A DNA stretch of 64,000 bases from contig NZ_QULN01000011.1 in NCBI RefSeq assembly GCF_003481705.1, positions 16,851-80,850 on the forward strand. The letters are read 5' to 3'. Every line of letters begins with the position of its first letter. The first letter of the stretch is position 1. The stretch comes from Butyricicoccus sp. OM04-18BH (GTDB lineage Bacteria > Bacillota > Clostridia > Oscillospirales > Butyricicoccaceae). Shown here piece after piece: positions 30,700 through 40,271 of this stretch. The notes under the pieces were generated by a model, which saw only the letters and a list, made by a program, of their open reading frames with translations, was not told the origin of the DNA and searched no databases. Made by a program: the position numbers and the translations under genes.

Positions 30700-31355
30700 T
30701 GAAGGCGATGCTTTTTGCGGACTGGATGAGTATCCGCCGTTCGATGAAGGCGCTGTTGTGGGTATTCGCTGTCATGGCAGTCGCGGCGTTTGCCTATGGA
30801 GGCAGCGCATTCATTCCGTTCATGGTCACGATGCTGTCGGTCATGGGTCCGGCGACGCTGATGAGCACGGATCATGCCTACGGCTGGGACAGGCTCAGCC
30901 TGACGCTGCCGGTGTCGCGGCGCGATATCGTGAGCAGCAAGTTCACGGTCAGCCTTGCGCTTAACGCCGCGCTGCTGCTGCTTGGTGTGGTTCTGACGAT
31001 GGTGTCCAGCGCAGTGCACCGCGACGGTTCGCTTGCGGAAAACCTGCTCGGCCTGCTTGCCTGCGAGGCAGTTGCTCTGCTGCTGATGGGCATCGAATTT
31101 GACCTCATCCTGCGCTTCGGCACGGAACGCGGCCGGTATTTTCTGCTGGGCGTCGTGTGGGTGCCGCTCATCGCGCTGACCGCGCTGAAAAACCATCCGG
31201 CGTTCAACCGTCTGGTACAGGCGGTCGGCGGCATGGACAGCTGGCCCGTGAGCAGGCTCGCGGCATTCCTCGCCGGCTGTCTCGCGGTCTGCGGAGCGGT
31301 TTACGTCCTCTGCTGGCAGATCGGGATCAAAATCTATCAGAAAAAGGAATTCTGA
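30699..31355 (+). CDS. ABC-2 type transporter permease
   Basis: The 218-residue protein has about six hydrophobic segments (roughly 18-38, 42-62, 85-108, 117-138, 148-165, 188-208), with LTLPVSRRDIVSSKF, the pattern of YtrC/ABC-2 permeases, between the second and third. It forms the membrane part of the exporter with the preceding ATPase; the ATG overlaps the ATPase stop codon by one base. Confidence 0.85.
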   Translation: MKAMLFADWMSIRRSMKALLWVFAVMAVAAFAYGGSAFIPFMVTMLSVMGPATLMSTDHAYGWDRLSLTLPVSRRDIVSSKFTVSLALNAALLLLGVVLTMVSSAVHRDGSLAENLLGLLACEAVALLLMGIEFDLILRFGTERGRYFLLGVVWVPLIALTALKNHPAFNRLVQAVGGMDSWPVSRLAAFLAGCLAVCGAVYVLCWQIGIKIYQKKEF

Positions 31356-31425
31356 GCAGGCAGGCGGCAGCCGGCCGGATAATCCTCGCGCTCTCCGCAT
31401 ATGATAAGGCAAAGGAGAGGGGAGA

Positions 31426-31872
31426 ATGGGGATTTTTCTGACCGTGCTGCCGCTTGCTGTCGGCGGGGCCGCCGCGGTGCTGACGATGGATGCCATGGCG
31501 CAGTACAGTGCGCAGCCGCAGCCGCCGCTCGCGCCGCCCGCATGGGTGTTCCCGGCCGTCTGGACCGTGCTTTATCTGCTGATGGGGGCGGCGAGCCGCA
31601 GAGTGTACCGCCTCGGCACACAGGAGAGCCGAAACGCGCTCATGCTTTATTATGTGCAGCTCGCCGTGCATTTCGTCTGGCCGCTGCTGTATTTCCGGGC
31701 GCAGGAGTACGCTGTCGCGTTCTGGTGGCTGCTCCTGCTGCTCGCGCTCGTGCTTGCAGCGCTGTCAGCGTTTTCCCGCCTCGACAAAACTGCAGGCAGG
31801 CTGCTCATGCCGTATGCGGCATGGCTGCTGTTTGCGGCGTATCTCAATTACAGCATGATGCGGATGGCATAG
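31426..31872 (+). CDS. TspO/MBR family membrane protein
   Basis: The 148-residue five-helix protein has the TspO pattern PAWVFPAVWTVLYLLMG (about 38-54), then YYVQLAVHFVWPLLYF and the final WLLFAAYLNYSMM. TspO proteins bind tetrapyrroles and sterol-like ligands and are linked to porphyrin or oxidative stress responses. It lies 70 bases after the ABC permease and may be part of that transcript. AGGAGAGGGGAGA precedes the ATG. Confidence 0.88.
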   Translation: MGIFLTVLPLAVGGAAAVLTMDAMAQYSAQPQPPLAPPAWVFPAVWTVLYLLMGAASRRVYRLGTQESRNALMLYYVQLAVHFVWPLLYFRAQEYAVAFWWLLLLLALVLAALSAFSRLDKTAGRLLMPYAAWLLFAAYLNYSMMRMA

Positions 31873-31955
31873 ACCAATATGCCGAATGCAGCAGAAATGC
31901 AACATAATGAACGAGCGCAGGCGTAAAGTTTGCGTTTATTTTTCATCCTTTGGAA

Positions 31956-31984
31956 TTGACAGGATGCGCTCCTGCTGATACACT
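31956..31984 (+). promoter_or_regulatory. Promoter of the Na/Pi symporter gene
   Basis: TTGACA (31956-31961), 17-base spacer, TACACT (31979-31984), 58 bases before the start codon. Confidence 0.75.
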
Positions 31985-32041
31985 TAAAAGGTATGCGTTT
32001 CGTAAAGAGATAATTTAGAGAATGTGAAACGGAGGAAGCGT

Positions 32042-33823
32042 ATGGAATTTGATGTGCTGTCAATCGTGCAGATGATCGGCGGACTGGCGCTGTTCATTTA
32101 CGGTATGACGACAATGGGAAAGGGACTGGAGCGCGCTGCCGGTTCCAAGCTGGAAAAAACTCTGGAAAAAATGACGGGCAACGTCTTTACCGCTCTTATC
32201 ATGGGCATGGTCGTGACGATGGTCATTCAGTCCTCGTCTGCGACGACGGTCATGGTGGTCGGCTTTGTTAACGCAGGCATCATGACGCTCAAGCAGTCGG
32301 TCGGCGTTATCCTGGGCGCGAATATCGGTACGACCGTCACCGCGCAGATCCTGCGTCTGAGCGGCGGCGAAGGCTCGGGCAACCTGTTCATGGATCTGCT
32401 CAAGCCGAAAAATCTCGCCTACATCATCGTTCTGGTGGGCGTTATCATCATGATGCTCGCGAAAAAGCGCCGCACGCGCGACATCGCGGACATTTTCACC
32501 GGCTTCGGCATCCTGTTCATCGGCATGGCGGTCATGGAGGGCGCGGTCGCGCCGCTCGCGGATCTGCCGCAGTTTGCCGATCTGTTTGCAGCGATCTCCA
32601 ACCCGGTGCTCGGCGTTGTGGTCGGCGCGGGCGTCACTGCGATCATCCAGTCGTCCTCGGCGTCGGTCGGCATCCTGCAGGCGCTGTCCACGACGGGCGC
32701 GATCACCTATTCTGCCGCCATCCCGATCATCCTCGGTCAGAATATCGGTACTTGTATCACCGCGTTCCTGTCCTCGCTCGGCGGCTCGAAGAACGCGCGC
32801 CGCACCGCGATGGTGCACTTCTACTTCAACCTCATCGGTTCGATCGCGTTTCTGGTCGCGATCTACGCCGTGCAGTACGCGGTCGGCTTCTCGTTCTGGG
32901 AAAATCCGATCGACAAGGGCGGCATCGCGAACTTCCACACGCTGTTCAACGTGACCTGCACCCTGCTGTTCCTGCCGTTCACCGGCCTGCTGGTCAAGCT
33001 CGCAAGGTGGAGCGTGCCGACCGGCGAGACGCAGGAGGACCCGCTTGCGAAGCTCGAGCCGCGTTTCCTTACCACGCCGGCTCTCGCGCTCGATCAGGCG
33101 CAGCGCTGCATCGCTGACATGGGCGAGGCGGCGAAGAGCAATTTCCACCTTGCGGTCGACCCGATGTTCGGCGGCAGTGCGGCCAGCGAGGAGATCTTCC
33201 GCGAGCACGAGGCGTTCCTCGACCGCGCAGAGGTTGAGATCGGCCGCTACCTGACCACGATGCACAACGTGCGCTCGGTCGATCAGCGCCGCCAGAGCGC
33301 AGAGATGATGCACTCGCTGTCCGACTTCGAGAAGATCGGCGACTATGCGCAGAATATCTTCGACCGCGCCGACGAGTTCCGTCAGGCAGGTCTGAGCTTC
33401 TCCGCGACCGCGATGAACGAGCTGCACGCCATGACGGACGCAGTCAGCGAGGTTCTCGACATGACGGTCGAGGCGTATGTTACGCAGTCGGTTTCGCTCG
33501 CGCGCAGCGTTGAGCCGCTCGAGGAGGTCGTCGATACCATGAAGGAGCAGCTCAAGAGCCGTCATATCGAGCGCCTTGGCGAGGGCGGCTGCACGATGCA
33601 GACCGGCATTCACTTCCTCGACATCGTGCACGACCTTGAGAAGATCAGCGATCACTGCTCGAACATCGCGATCTACACCATTCAGCTCGTCGAGGGCGCA
33701 GAGGAATTCGACACGCACGCCTATGCGAAGGCGGAGTTCAAGTCCGGCCCTCAGTTCGAGAGCAAGCTGAAGTTCTATCAGAGCAAGTACCTGTCCCGTC
33801 TGAACGACGCGGCGCAGGCGTAA
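32042..33823 (+). CDS. Na/phosphate cotransporter with C-terminal PhoU domain
   Basis: The 593-residue protein has a duplicated NptA/PNaS domain with the signature VIQSSSATTV (about 62-71) and IIQSSSASVG (about 201-210), about eight membrane helices in all (1-320), and a cytoplasmic PhoU-like four-helix domain (about 345-550, with MHSLSDFEKIGDYAQNI and HDLEKISDHCSNI). It may move phosphate with sodium, or act as a phosphate-responsive exporter as proposed for YjbB. The ATG at 32042 has CGGAGGAAG upstream. Monocistronic. Confidence 0.93.
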   Translation: MEFDVLSIVQMIGGLALFIYGMTTMGKGLERAAGSKLEKTLEKMTGNVFTALIMGMVVTMVIQSSSATTVMVVGFVNAGIMTLKQSVGVILGANIGTTVTAQILRLSGGEGSGNLFMDLLKPKNLAYIIVLVGVIIMMLAKKRRTRDIADIFTGFGILFIGMAVMEGAVAPLADLPQFADLFAAISNPVLGVVVGAGVTAIIQSSSASVGILQALSTTGAITYSAAIPIILGQNIGTCITAFLSSLGGSKNARRTAMVHFYFNLIGSIAFLVAIYAVQYAVGFSFWENPIDKGGIANFHTLFNVTCTLLFLPFTGLLVKLARWSVPTGETQEDPLAKLEPRFLTTPALALDQAQRCIADMGEAAKSNFHLAVDPMFGGSAASEEIFREHEAFLDRAEVEIGRYLTTMHNVRSVDQRRQSAEMMHSLSDFEKIGDYAQNIFDRADEFRQAGLSFSATAMNELHAMTDAVSEVLDMTVEAYVTQSVSLARSVEPLEEVVDTMKEQLKSRHIERLGEGGCTMQTGIHFLDIVHDLEKISDHCSNIAIYTIQLVEGAEEFDTHAYAKAEFKSGPQFESKLKFYQSKYLSRLNDAAQA

Positions 33824-33829
33824 AAACGC

Positions 33830-33864
33830 ACACCTCGCAGAAATGCTGTCTGCGAGGTGTTTTT
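33830..33864 (+). terminator. Terminator of the Na/Pi symporter gene
   Basis: A perfect 12-bp stem ACACCTCGCAGA/TCTGCGAGGTGT is followed by TTTTC. Confidence 0.93.
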
Positions 33865-33870
33865 CTGCGC

Positions 33871-33905
33871 AAAAAAGCACCGCCTCCATGTGGAAGCGGT
33901 GCTTT
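33871..33905 (-). terminator. Terminator of the MMPL operon
   Basis: On the minus strand AAAGCACCGC pairs with GCGGTGCTTT, and a T-run follows, just beyond the stop of the heptad-rich protein gene. Confidence 0.88.
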
Positions 33906-33916
33906 GCAGTATGCGG

Positions 33917-36244
33917 TCAATCGTCCGACGCGAACACGCCGGTGATGGCGGTGAACAGCTTTTTGAAGATGTTGCAGATGCGGGCGAATACGCCTTCGTC
34001 TGCGGCGTCCTGGTCGGAAGTGCCGTCGTCGTCATCATCGTCCACCGAGATCTCCTCGGTGCGCAGGATGAACTGAAGGCTGGACGGGGAGGGGTTCATG
34101 CTCGAGGTGACAGACTCGAGGTCGGCCGAGGTGTCGATGTTGAGCACGTTGGTGTCGTCCTCGAGGTCGGTCTCCGCGTCCTTGACGGCGGAGTGTATGG
34201 AGTCGGTCGCGGTCTGCATCTGACCGGATGCGGTCGAACCGGAGAGCTTGCCGAGCGTATCGAGCAGGCTGTCGATGGTCGCCTGCGTGCTTGCGTCCGC
34301 CTGACTGCGCACCGAGCGCAGAACGCTGTTCGCGGTGTTCACGAGGTCGTAGGAGGTCGAGAGCGCCTTCTTGGTCGAGTTCATGAGGTCGGTCGTCTTG
34401 TCGATGGACGAGGTCGCGGTCTTGGTGAGGCTGTCGAGCGACTCGCGCAGCGCCGGAATATCGGCGAGCATCTTGTTCACGCGGTCGAGAGAGCCGTTCG
34501 CAAGCTCGGTCAGCTTCTTGCCCTCCTGCGTGAAGTCCTGCGGCAGACCCTTGTACTCGTCGAATACGTCCGCGATGTCCTCAAGGTCCTTGAGCAGGGA
34601 GTTCGTCGCGTCGAGCAGACCGGACATTTTCTCTGTGAGACTTTTGAGCTGCTTGGTCATGGACTGCATGTCGGACGTGACAGCCGAAGAACCGCTCTTG
34701 ATGCCGGTCATGAGTGCGGCGAGCGCCTGTGCGTTGTTGTAGGCGGAAGCCTGCGCCTGAGAAGCGGCGGAGCTGGCAGCGGCGGAAGCATCGGAAGAAG
34801 AAGCGGCGGCGTCGGCAATCTTGTTCGCCTTTGCCTTAGCATCTTCCTCGGTCATCTGGCCGGCATCGATGGCAGGCTGGAACTGCTCCATGGCTTTTTC
34901 ATAAGCCTGCTGACGCACCGTTTCGGTAACGGTTGAAGAGGCGGTAGACGCCATCTTCTTGACATAATTCGTCAGTTCCGTGGTAACTTGCTTGTCGAGG
35001 TCGTCTGGCAGAGTTTTCAGGTTTTTAGACAGCTTTTCAAAATCATCTTGGAGCGCGCCCAGCTCCTTCTGGAGATCCTCGCTTGCGCTGCGGATTCGGG
35101 CGATGGTCCAGCTGCTGTTGTCGGTCTCGTCGTCGAGGTCGTCGAACAGATCCTCCAGATTGCCGAGCGAGGTCTTGACGTCGTTCAGCAGCTTCTGGTA
35201 CTCCGGAATATCCTTGCCGGACTCTTCAAGGGTGGTGAGGATGCTGCTCGTGGTGGCGTTGAGGGCAGTGAGCGTCTCCTTGGCGGAGTTCAGCTCGGGA
35301 ATGAGCGAGTCGGACTTGCCGGTCAGCTCATCGAGCGCGTTCAGCGCCGCATCCGTTCTCGGGTCGAGCGTGCCGCGGTCCTTGATGAGCTGTTTGCGCA
35401 CCTGATCGATACCGGAAATGCCGCTCGACATCGAGGAAAGGCTGCCCTGCACGGCCTGCATGGTGCTCAGCATGGAGCTGACGCCGGTATAGAGGTTGTC
35501 GCCCGAATTTTCCAGACGGTCCTTGATGTCGCGCATGCTGGACATGATGTCGAGTGCGGAGGTGGTCGCCGGGGTCATGAACATGATGAGACCCATGCTC
35601 TCGAAGTCATTCGAGCCGATACGGACGGTGAAGGTGTTTTCCTCGCCCGGCAGACCCATGAACATGACGAGCTTGTAGGTGCCGAACGACTGGATCTGTG
35701 CGCCCGGCGCGTCGATGGAGAGTGCCTTGCTCATGTCGATGCCGGTCGCGCAGACCAGCATCATGTTGTTCTTGTAGTAGTCGCTTGCGTAGGTGTTCGG
35801 CACGGCGTGAATGTCCATCTGAATGGTGCCGCTCGCGCCGGCGCACTGGTCTGCTTCGACCGGAACGCCGTTGAGCTTGTAGGCAACATCGAAGTTCCAC
35901 GGCATCTGGATGTTGACCGTGTCGTTCGGGATGCACTCGTAGTAGAAGCGGTTCTTGTCGGTGTCGAGCTTCCAGTAGACCGAGCCCTCCTTGAGGGTCG
36001 GCTCGTCAAAGGTGGACATATTGTAAACGTCCTTGTAGTCTCCGAAATCGGTGAATTCGGTGTGGCCGTTGAGGTTTACGCCCTTGACGATGCGCGTGTT
36101 GGTCGGCGCACCGTAGTAATCCATGTTGATGTATACGGTTTCGTCGGTCTCGACTGTCGGAGCGGCGGCCTGGGCGCACTGCGGCAGCGCGAACGAAAGC
36201 AAGAGTGCGGTCGCGGTAACGCGGCGCAGCTTATTTCTTTTCAT
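33917..36244 (-). CDS. Large secreted heptad-repeat protein, partner of an MMPL exporter
   Basis: The 775-residue protein has a signal peptide (LLLSFALPQCAQA, cleavage near residue 26), a beta-rich N-terminal domain (about 30-215), and a long coiled-coil region (about 230-690) with many leucine/serine heptads of the X-X-X-Leu-X-X-Gly type found in YhgE/Pip-like proteins. An Ala/Ser-rich hinge lies near 475-505, and the acidic end carries DDDDDDG near 745 followed by a hydrophobic segment near 755-768 that may anchor it. Such proteins are repeatedly encoded beside MMPL/RND pumps and a TetR gene. The start overlaps the pump gene end by 14 bases. Substrate unknown. Confidence 0.78.
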   Translation of the reverse strand: MKRNKLRRVTATALLLSFALPQCAQAAAPTVETDETVYINMDYYGAPTNTRIVKGVNLNGHTEFTDFGDYKDVYNMSTFDEPTLKEGSVYWKLDTDKNRFYYECIPNDTVNIQMPWNFDVAYKLNGVPVEADQCAGASGTIQMDIHAVPNTYASDYYKNNMMLVCATGIDMSKALSIDAPGAQIQSFGTYKLVMFMGLPGEENTFTVRIGSNDFESMGLIMFMTPATTSALDIMSSMRDIKDRLENSGDNLYTGVSSMLSTMQAVQGSLSSMSSGISGIDQVRKQLIKDRGTLDPRTDAALNALDELTGKSDSLIPELNSAKETLTALNATTSSILTTLEESGKDIPEYQKLLNDVKTSLGNLEDLFDDLDDETDNSSWTIARIRSASEDLQKELGALQDDFEKLSKNLKTLPDDLDKQVTTELTNYVKKMASTASSTVTETVRQQAYEKAMEQFQPAIDAGQMTEEDAKAKANKIADAAASSSDASAAASSAASQAQASAYNNAQALAALMTGIKSGSSAVTSDMQSMTKQLKSLTEKMSGLLDATNSLLKDLEDIADVFDEYKGLPQDFTQEGKKLTELANGSLDRVNKMLADIPALRESLDSLTKTATSSIDKTTDLMNSTKKALSTSYDLVNTANSVLRSVRSQADASTQATIDSLLDTLGKLSGSTASGQMQTATDSIHSAVKDAETDLEDDTNVLNIDTSADLESVTSSMNPSPSSLQFILRTEEISVDDDDDDGTSDQDAADEGVFARICNIFKKLFTAITGVFASDD

Positions 36245-38675
36245 TGTCGTTTTCCTCCGTGTTGCTCTTATCGTTGTCGTTCTTTCTTGCGGAAATAAGG
36301 TCGCTCAGACGCGCCTTGCGGCGGTCGAGCCGTGCCTTCAGCCGCATGCGGACGCGCTTCGGCAGCGTGCGCTTCGCGGTCTCGGGCGTTTCGATGCCCT
36401 CGCCGTTATCCGGCTGCTCGGGAAGGGTGAAGCCCTTGCCGTGGAGCAGATTGTTCCACTTGGCGCGCGTCTGCTTGTGGCGTGCATGACGGTTTTCGCG
36501 GATCTGCTGATGCAGGCGCAGACGCTGCTCATGCAGCGCGCTGAGCGTCGGCAGCTTGACCTTCATCGCATGGATACGGTTCATCTTTGCGTGCTTTCGT
36601 TCCGCGTGGTCAGGCTTGATGATGAACCGGTCGAAGATCATCAGACACATCGGCAGGAAGAACAGTACCATGATGACCGAAATGAACGCGCCGCGGCCGA
36701 TCAGGCGGCCCAGACTGGAGATTGCCTCGACCGAGGTCATGAAGTACAGGCCGTAGGCAACGGTCATAACGATCATGCCGGAGGTCATGACCGACTCCGC
36801 GCTCATCGAGACGGCGCGAATGGCGGCTTCCTTTTTGTCGCCCTGCGTTCGCGCGTCCAGATAGTTGCCGGTCAGCAGGATGGAATAGTCGATGGTCGCG
36901 CCGAGCTGGATGCAGCCGACGATGATGAAGCCGAGATACATCGTGCGCTGACCGTAGATGTACGGAAGAGCGGTATTGATGAAGATCGCGCACTCGATCG
37001 GGATGAGAACGACGAAGGGCAGGATGAGCGCCTTGTAGGTGAGCGCGACAACGAGCGCGACGCCGAGCAGCGAAACGATATTGACGCGGTTGTAGTCGGG
37101 CACGATGATGGATTTGATGTCCTGCGTGGACGGGGTGACGCCGACGAGGTAGGTCTGTTCGTTCGGATAGTATTGGTCCACGATGCCGCGGATATTGTCG
37201 GCAAACTTGAACGCATCGTCGCTCTCGCCGGAGGAGCGGACGTTGATGATCACGCGCGCCCAGTTCTTCGAGTGCATGATGCTCGTGATGTTCTCGGGGA
37301 GGAAGTCCTCGGGGATGCCCTCGGGCAGAACGGACGACAGGCTGAGCGCGTACTTGACGTAAGGCAGGTCGTCGATCTCGTCGGTCATCGCCTTTTCGGT
37401 CAGGCTGCTGTCGAGCGGGACGAGCGCGATCATCATGTTGCTCTTGCCGTAGGCGGCGTTCATCTGCTGCTCGGCCTCATAGACCGGCGTGCCGGGGGAG
37501 TTCGCGACCGCCTCGTTGCCGTAGGTGAAGTTCGCCATGCCCTGCGCGATGTAGCACGGGATGATGATGAGCAGTACGAGGATGAACAGCGGACGGCGGA
37601 TGCGGTAGGCGAAATTGCCCATGCCGCGGCTCTGCGTCGGGATGAACGGACGGTGCTTGGTCTTGGCGACGATGTCCTGAAAGCGCAGGATGAGCGCCGG
37701 CATGAGCAGCAGCACAGTGACAAGGCTGATGGTGATGCCCTTGGCAAGGACAACGCCCATGTCCGGGCCGATGCCGAAGTTCATCAGACACATCGCCGCG
37801 AAGCCGACGATCGTCGTCATGCCGGAGGCGAAAATGGACGAGAACGCGCTTCGCCATGCGTTCGCCATGGCCTGCTCCGGCTCGATGCCCTGCGCGCGCT
37901 CCTGTGTGAACGAGTGCAGCAGGAAGATCGAATAGTCCATCGAGCAGGCGAGCTGGAGCACCGCGCCGACCGCGTTGGACAGGAACGAGATCTCGCCGAG
38001 GATGATGTTCGAGCCCATGTTGATGATGATGGCGATGCCGAGAACGGACAGGAACATCACCGGCTCGAACCACGAGGTCGTTGTGATGGTCAGGATGATG
38101 TAAATGATGATGACCGCGAGCACCATGACGCGCGCGACCTCTTTGTTGATGGTCGGGCCGAGGTTGGTGTCGGATACGGCGGAGCCGGCGACGAGTCCGC
38201 GGTCGCCGACGATCTGCTCGATCTGGTGGACGGCCTTGTGCGTCTGGGAGGACGAGTCCTTGTCCTCGAAGATGACGTCCATGTAGGCGGACTGGTCGTC
38301 CTCGTGATAGTAGTCGTCGATGTCGTCGTAGTCGATGAATTCGCTCGAACCGTAGATGTTGGCCGTCATGTCGGCCCACATGACCATGTCCACGCCCTCA
38401 ACATCTGCGATGCGGTCCTTGATGTTTTTCGCTTCGTAAAGCGTCACGTCATGGAGCATTACGCGGCCCATGCCGGGATAGGTGAACTCGTCCTCCATGA
38501 TGTCGAGCGCCTGCGCGGACGGGGAGGAGTCGGGAAGGTACTTGGTCAGGTCGTAGTTGATGCCGACCATCGGGATGCAGATGAGGCTGAACACGACGAG
38601 TATGGTAAATACCTTTTCGATCAGTTTTCTGTGGTTAATGATTAGATCAACCGGATTGTGTCCGTTAAGTTTCAC
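36231..38675 (-). CDS. MMPL/RND-family exporter
   Basis: The 814-residue protein has two halves, each with an extracytoplasmic loop after the first helix (for example DLTKYLPDSSPSAQALDIM) and a five-helix MMPL bundle (about 190-370 and 530-700), the arrangement of MmpL/HAE transporters, followed by a long, very basic cytoplasmic tail (about 715-814). These pumps move lipids, drugs or envelope material using the proton gradient. The GTG at 38675 (VKLNGHNP) is chosen because the frame upstream runs through the promoter; its RBS is weak, so the start is uncertain. It leads the operon with the heptad protein and lies divergent from the TetR gene. Confidence 0.88.
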   Translation of the reverse strand: MKLNGHNPVDLIINHRKLIEKVFTILVVFSLICIPMVGINYDLTKYLPDSSPSAQALDIMEDEFTYPGMGRVMLHDVTLYEAKNIKDRIADVEGVDMVMWADMTANIYGSSEFIDYDDIDDYYHEDDQSAYMDVIFEDKDSSSQTHKAVHQIEQIVGDRGLVAGSAVSDTNLGPTINKEVARVMVLAVIIIYIILTITTTSWFEPVMFLSVLGIAIIINMGSNIILGEISFLSNAVGAVLQLACSMDYSIFLLHSFTQERAQGIEPEQAMANAWRSAFSSIFASGMTTIVGFAAMCLMNFGIGPDMGVVLAKGITISLVTVLLLMPALILRFQDIVAKTKHRPFIPTQSRGMGNFAYRIRRPLFILVLLIIIPCYIAQGMANFTYGNEAVANSPGTPVYEAEQQMNAAYGKSNMMIALVPLDSSLTEKAMTDEIDDLPYVKYALSLSSVLPEGIPEDFLPENITSIMHSKNWARVIINVRSSGESDDAFKFADNIRGIVDQYYPNEQTYLVGVTPSTQDIKSIIVPDYNRVNIVSLLGVALVVALTYKALILPFVVLIPIECAIFINTALPYIYGQRTMYLGFIIVGCIQLGATIDYSILLTGNYLDARTQGDKKEAAIRAVSMSAESVMTSGMIVMTVAYGLYFMTSVEAISSLGRLIGRGAFISVIMVLFFLPMCLMIFDRFIIKPDHAERKHAKMNRIHAMKVKLPTLSALHEQRLRLHQQIRENRHARHKQTRAKWNNLLHGKGFTLPEQPDNGEGIETPETAKRTLPKRVRMRLKARLDRRKARLSDLISARKNDNDKSNTEENDNEKK

Positions 38676-38733
38676 AAGGAAAACACCAACTTTCGGGAAA
38701 ATAGATATTGTATCGGATTTCTTTTCGTGATAT

Positions 38734-38762
38734 AGTATAGTACATAAGGTTAACGAACACAA
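38734..38762 (-). promoter_or_regulatory. Promoter of the MMPL operon
   Basis: On the minus strand TTGTGT (38757-38762), 17-base spacer, TATACT (38734-38739). Confidence 0.6.
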
Positions 38763-38792
38763 TAGGCAAATATAAATAATGTGTACGTAAAA

Positions 38793-38815
38793 GAACATAA
38801 AATATGAAAATGTTC
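38793..38815. promoter_or_regulatory. Possible TetR operator between the MMPL and TetR genes
   Basis: GAACAT (38793-38798) and ATGTTC (38810-38815) form an inverted repeat with an 11-base A/T-rich centre, lying 68 bases before the TetR start in the divergent intergenic region. Its assignment as the operator is inference. Confidence 0.4.
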
Positions 38816-38882
38816 AATAATGTGCGTTTAGCCGAAAGGGACAGAGAGAAGTTGAACGCATTCTGAACGGAGGAAAGGGAAA

Positions 38883-39434
38883 ATGATAGGAGCAGTACAG
38901 GAGGATAAGCGCATACGGCGCACGAAAAAGCTGCTGCGGCAGGCTCTGACCCGGCTGATGCAGCAGAAGGATTTTCAGAGCATCACGGTAACCGACGTGG
39001 TTCGCGAGGCGGACATCAACCGCGGCACATTCTATGCGCATTACCGCGATGTATATGATCTGCGCGAAAAGATCGAGGCGGAGATGATCGAGGATTTCCG
39101 CGAGCTGATCGCGGATCTGCATCCGAGCGGGACAAGCAATCTTCAGCCGGTCCTGGCGCGCGCGGTGGATTATCTGGAGGAGAACCGCGAGATCGTCCGC
39201 GCGCTCGTGCGCGGCACGGGCGTGGAAGGCTTCGGGCGCAAGATGATCACGGTGCTCGAGGAGTGCCATCTGGAAATGCGTCCGTTCCGAAGCGTGGAGG
39301 ACGCTTATGCGGCGCGTTTTCTCGCGACCGGCATCGTCGGCATGATGGAAAAGTGGATCACCGAGCCGCAGCCCATCCCGAAAAACGAGATCGTCGAGCT
39401 CATCAACCGTGTGCTGACGGGAAATCTGATATAA
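38883..39434 (+). CDS. TetR-family regulator
   Basis: The 183-residue protein has a TetR helix-turn-helix (about 12-55, ITVTDVVREADINRGTFYAHY) and a short C-terminal ligand domain of the TetR_C DhaS/clostridial type. It is divergent from the MMPL exporter operon and most likely represses it and itself. AACGGAGGAAAGGGAAA precedes the ATG. The inducer is unknown. Confidence 0.88.
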   Translation: MIGAVQEDKRIRRTKKLLRQALTRLMQQKDFQSITVTDVVREADINRGTFYAHYRDVYDLREKIEAEMIEDFRELIADLHPSGTSNLQPVLARAVDYLEENREIVRALVRGTGVEGFGRKMITVLEECHLEMRPFRSVEDAYAARFLATGIVGMMEKWITEPQPIPKNEIVELINRVLTGNLI

Positions 39435-39460
39435 TATTTCCATAATGATGCAAAATAAAG

Positions 39461-39490
39461 ACCCCGGCAGAAAACCTGCCGGGGTAAATT
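39461..39490. terminator. Terminator between the TetR and DeoR genes
   Basis: A perfect 10-bp stem ACCCCGGCAG/CTGCCGGGGT. The T-rich tail is better on the minus strand (TCTTTATTTTG), so it mainly serves the DeoR gene but may end both. Confidence 0.85.
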
Positions 39491-39509
39491 TATCTCTTAT
39501 CTCAAATTT

Positions 39510-40271
39510 TTATTCGTAGCGGAGCTTGACGTTTTCCTGATGGCACAGGTCGACGTATTCCTTCGGCGGTTCGCGGTCGGTGATGAACGCGGTGAGGTCC
39601 TTGAGGTGGCAGAAGGTGACGATGGCTTCGCGGCCGATCTTGGACGAGTCCGCCATGCCGTAGATGCTGTCGGCGCGATGCACGACCGCGCGCTTGATCT
39701 CGGCCTCGAGGAAGGTCGTGTTGGTCATGCCGGCGGTCAGCGAAACGCCGGTCGCGCCCATGAACGCCTTGTTGATGCGCATGGAGGACAGCGCCTCGAT
39801 CGCGGAAAGGCCGACGAACGAGTCGGTCGTGGGGCTGTAAATACCGCCGAGCGAAATGATGTTGAGGTTATCGTATTTGGAGGCCTCGCTCAGTGCGCCG
39901 AGCGAGTGCGTGATGATCGTGATGCGCTTTTTCGCCACGAGAAACCGCAGCAGACAGAGCGTGGTCGTGCCGGAGTCGATGAAGATGGTGTCGCCGTCCT
40001 CAACCTCCTCCGCCGCCAGACGGCCGATGAGCGATTTGTCCACGGTGTTGAGGCTGGAGCGGATGGGGGTCGGCACCGCGCCCGAGGGCACGGTCGCGGT
40101 CACGCCGCCGTATACCTTTGTAATATGGCCGCGCATTTCCAGCTCGTTCAGATCGCGTCGAATGGTATTTTTGGACACGCCGAAAACCTCGCACAATTCG
40201 TCGATGCTGACGGTTTCGCGCGAGATCACATACTGCTCTATGGAGTTCAATCGGCTGACCTTCATTTTCAT
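39510..40271 (-). CDS. DeoR-family transcriptional regulator
   Basis: The 253-residue protein has an N-terminal DeoR helix-turn-helix (FGVSKNTIRRDLNELE, about 25-40) and a C-terminal sugar-phosphate sensor domain with GDTIFIDSGTTT and GGIYSPTTDSFVG. DeoR proteins usually repress sugar catabolic genes and respond to phosphorylated sugars. The start MKMKVSR is chosen because AAGGAG lies just upstream; the frame continues 11 codons further without an RBS. It is divergent from the split transketolase genes, which it might control, but no operator was identified. Confidence 0.88.
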   Translation of the reverse strand: MKMKVSRLNSIEQYVISRETVSIDELCEVFGVSKNTIRRDLNELEMRGHITKVYGGVTATVPSGAVPTPIRSSLNTVDKSLIGRLAAEEVEDGDTIFIDSGTTTLCLLRFLVAKKRITIITHSLGALSEASKYDNLNIISLGGIYSPTTDSFVGLSAIEALSSMRINKAFMGATGVSLTAGMTNTTFLEAEIKRAVVHRADSIYGMADSSKIGREAIVTFCHLKDLTAFITDREPPKEYVDLCHQENVKLRYE

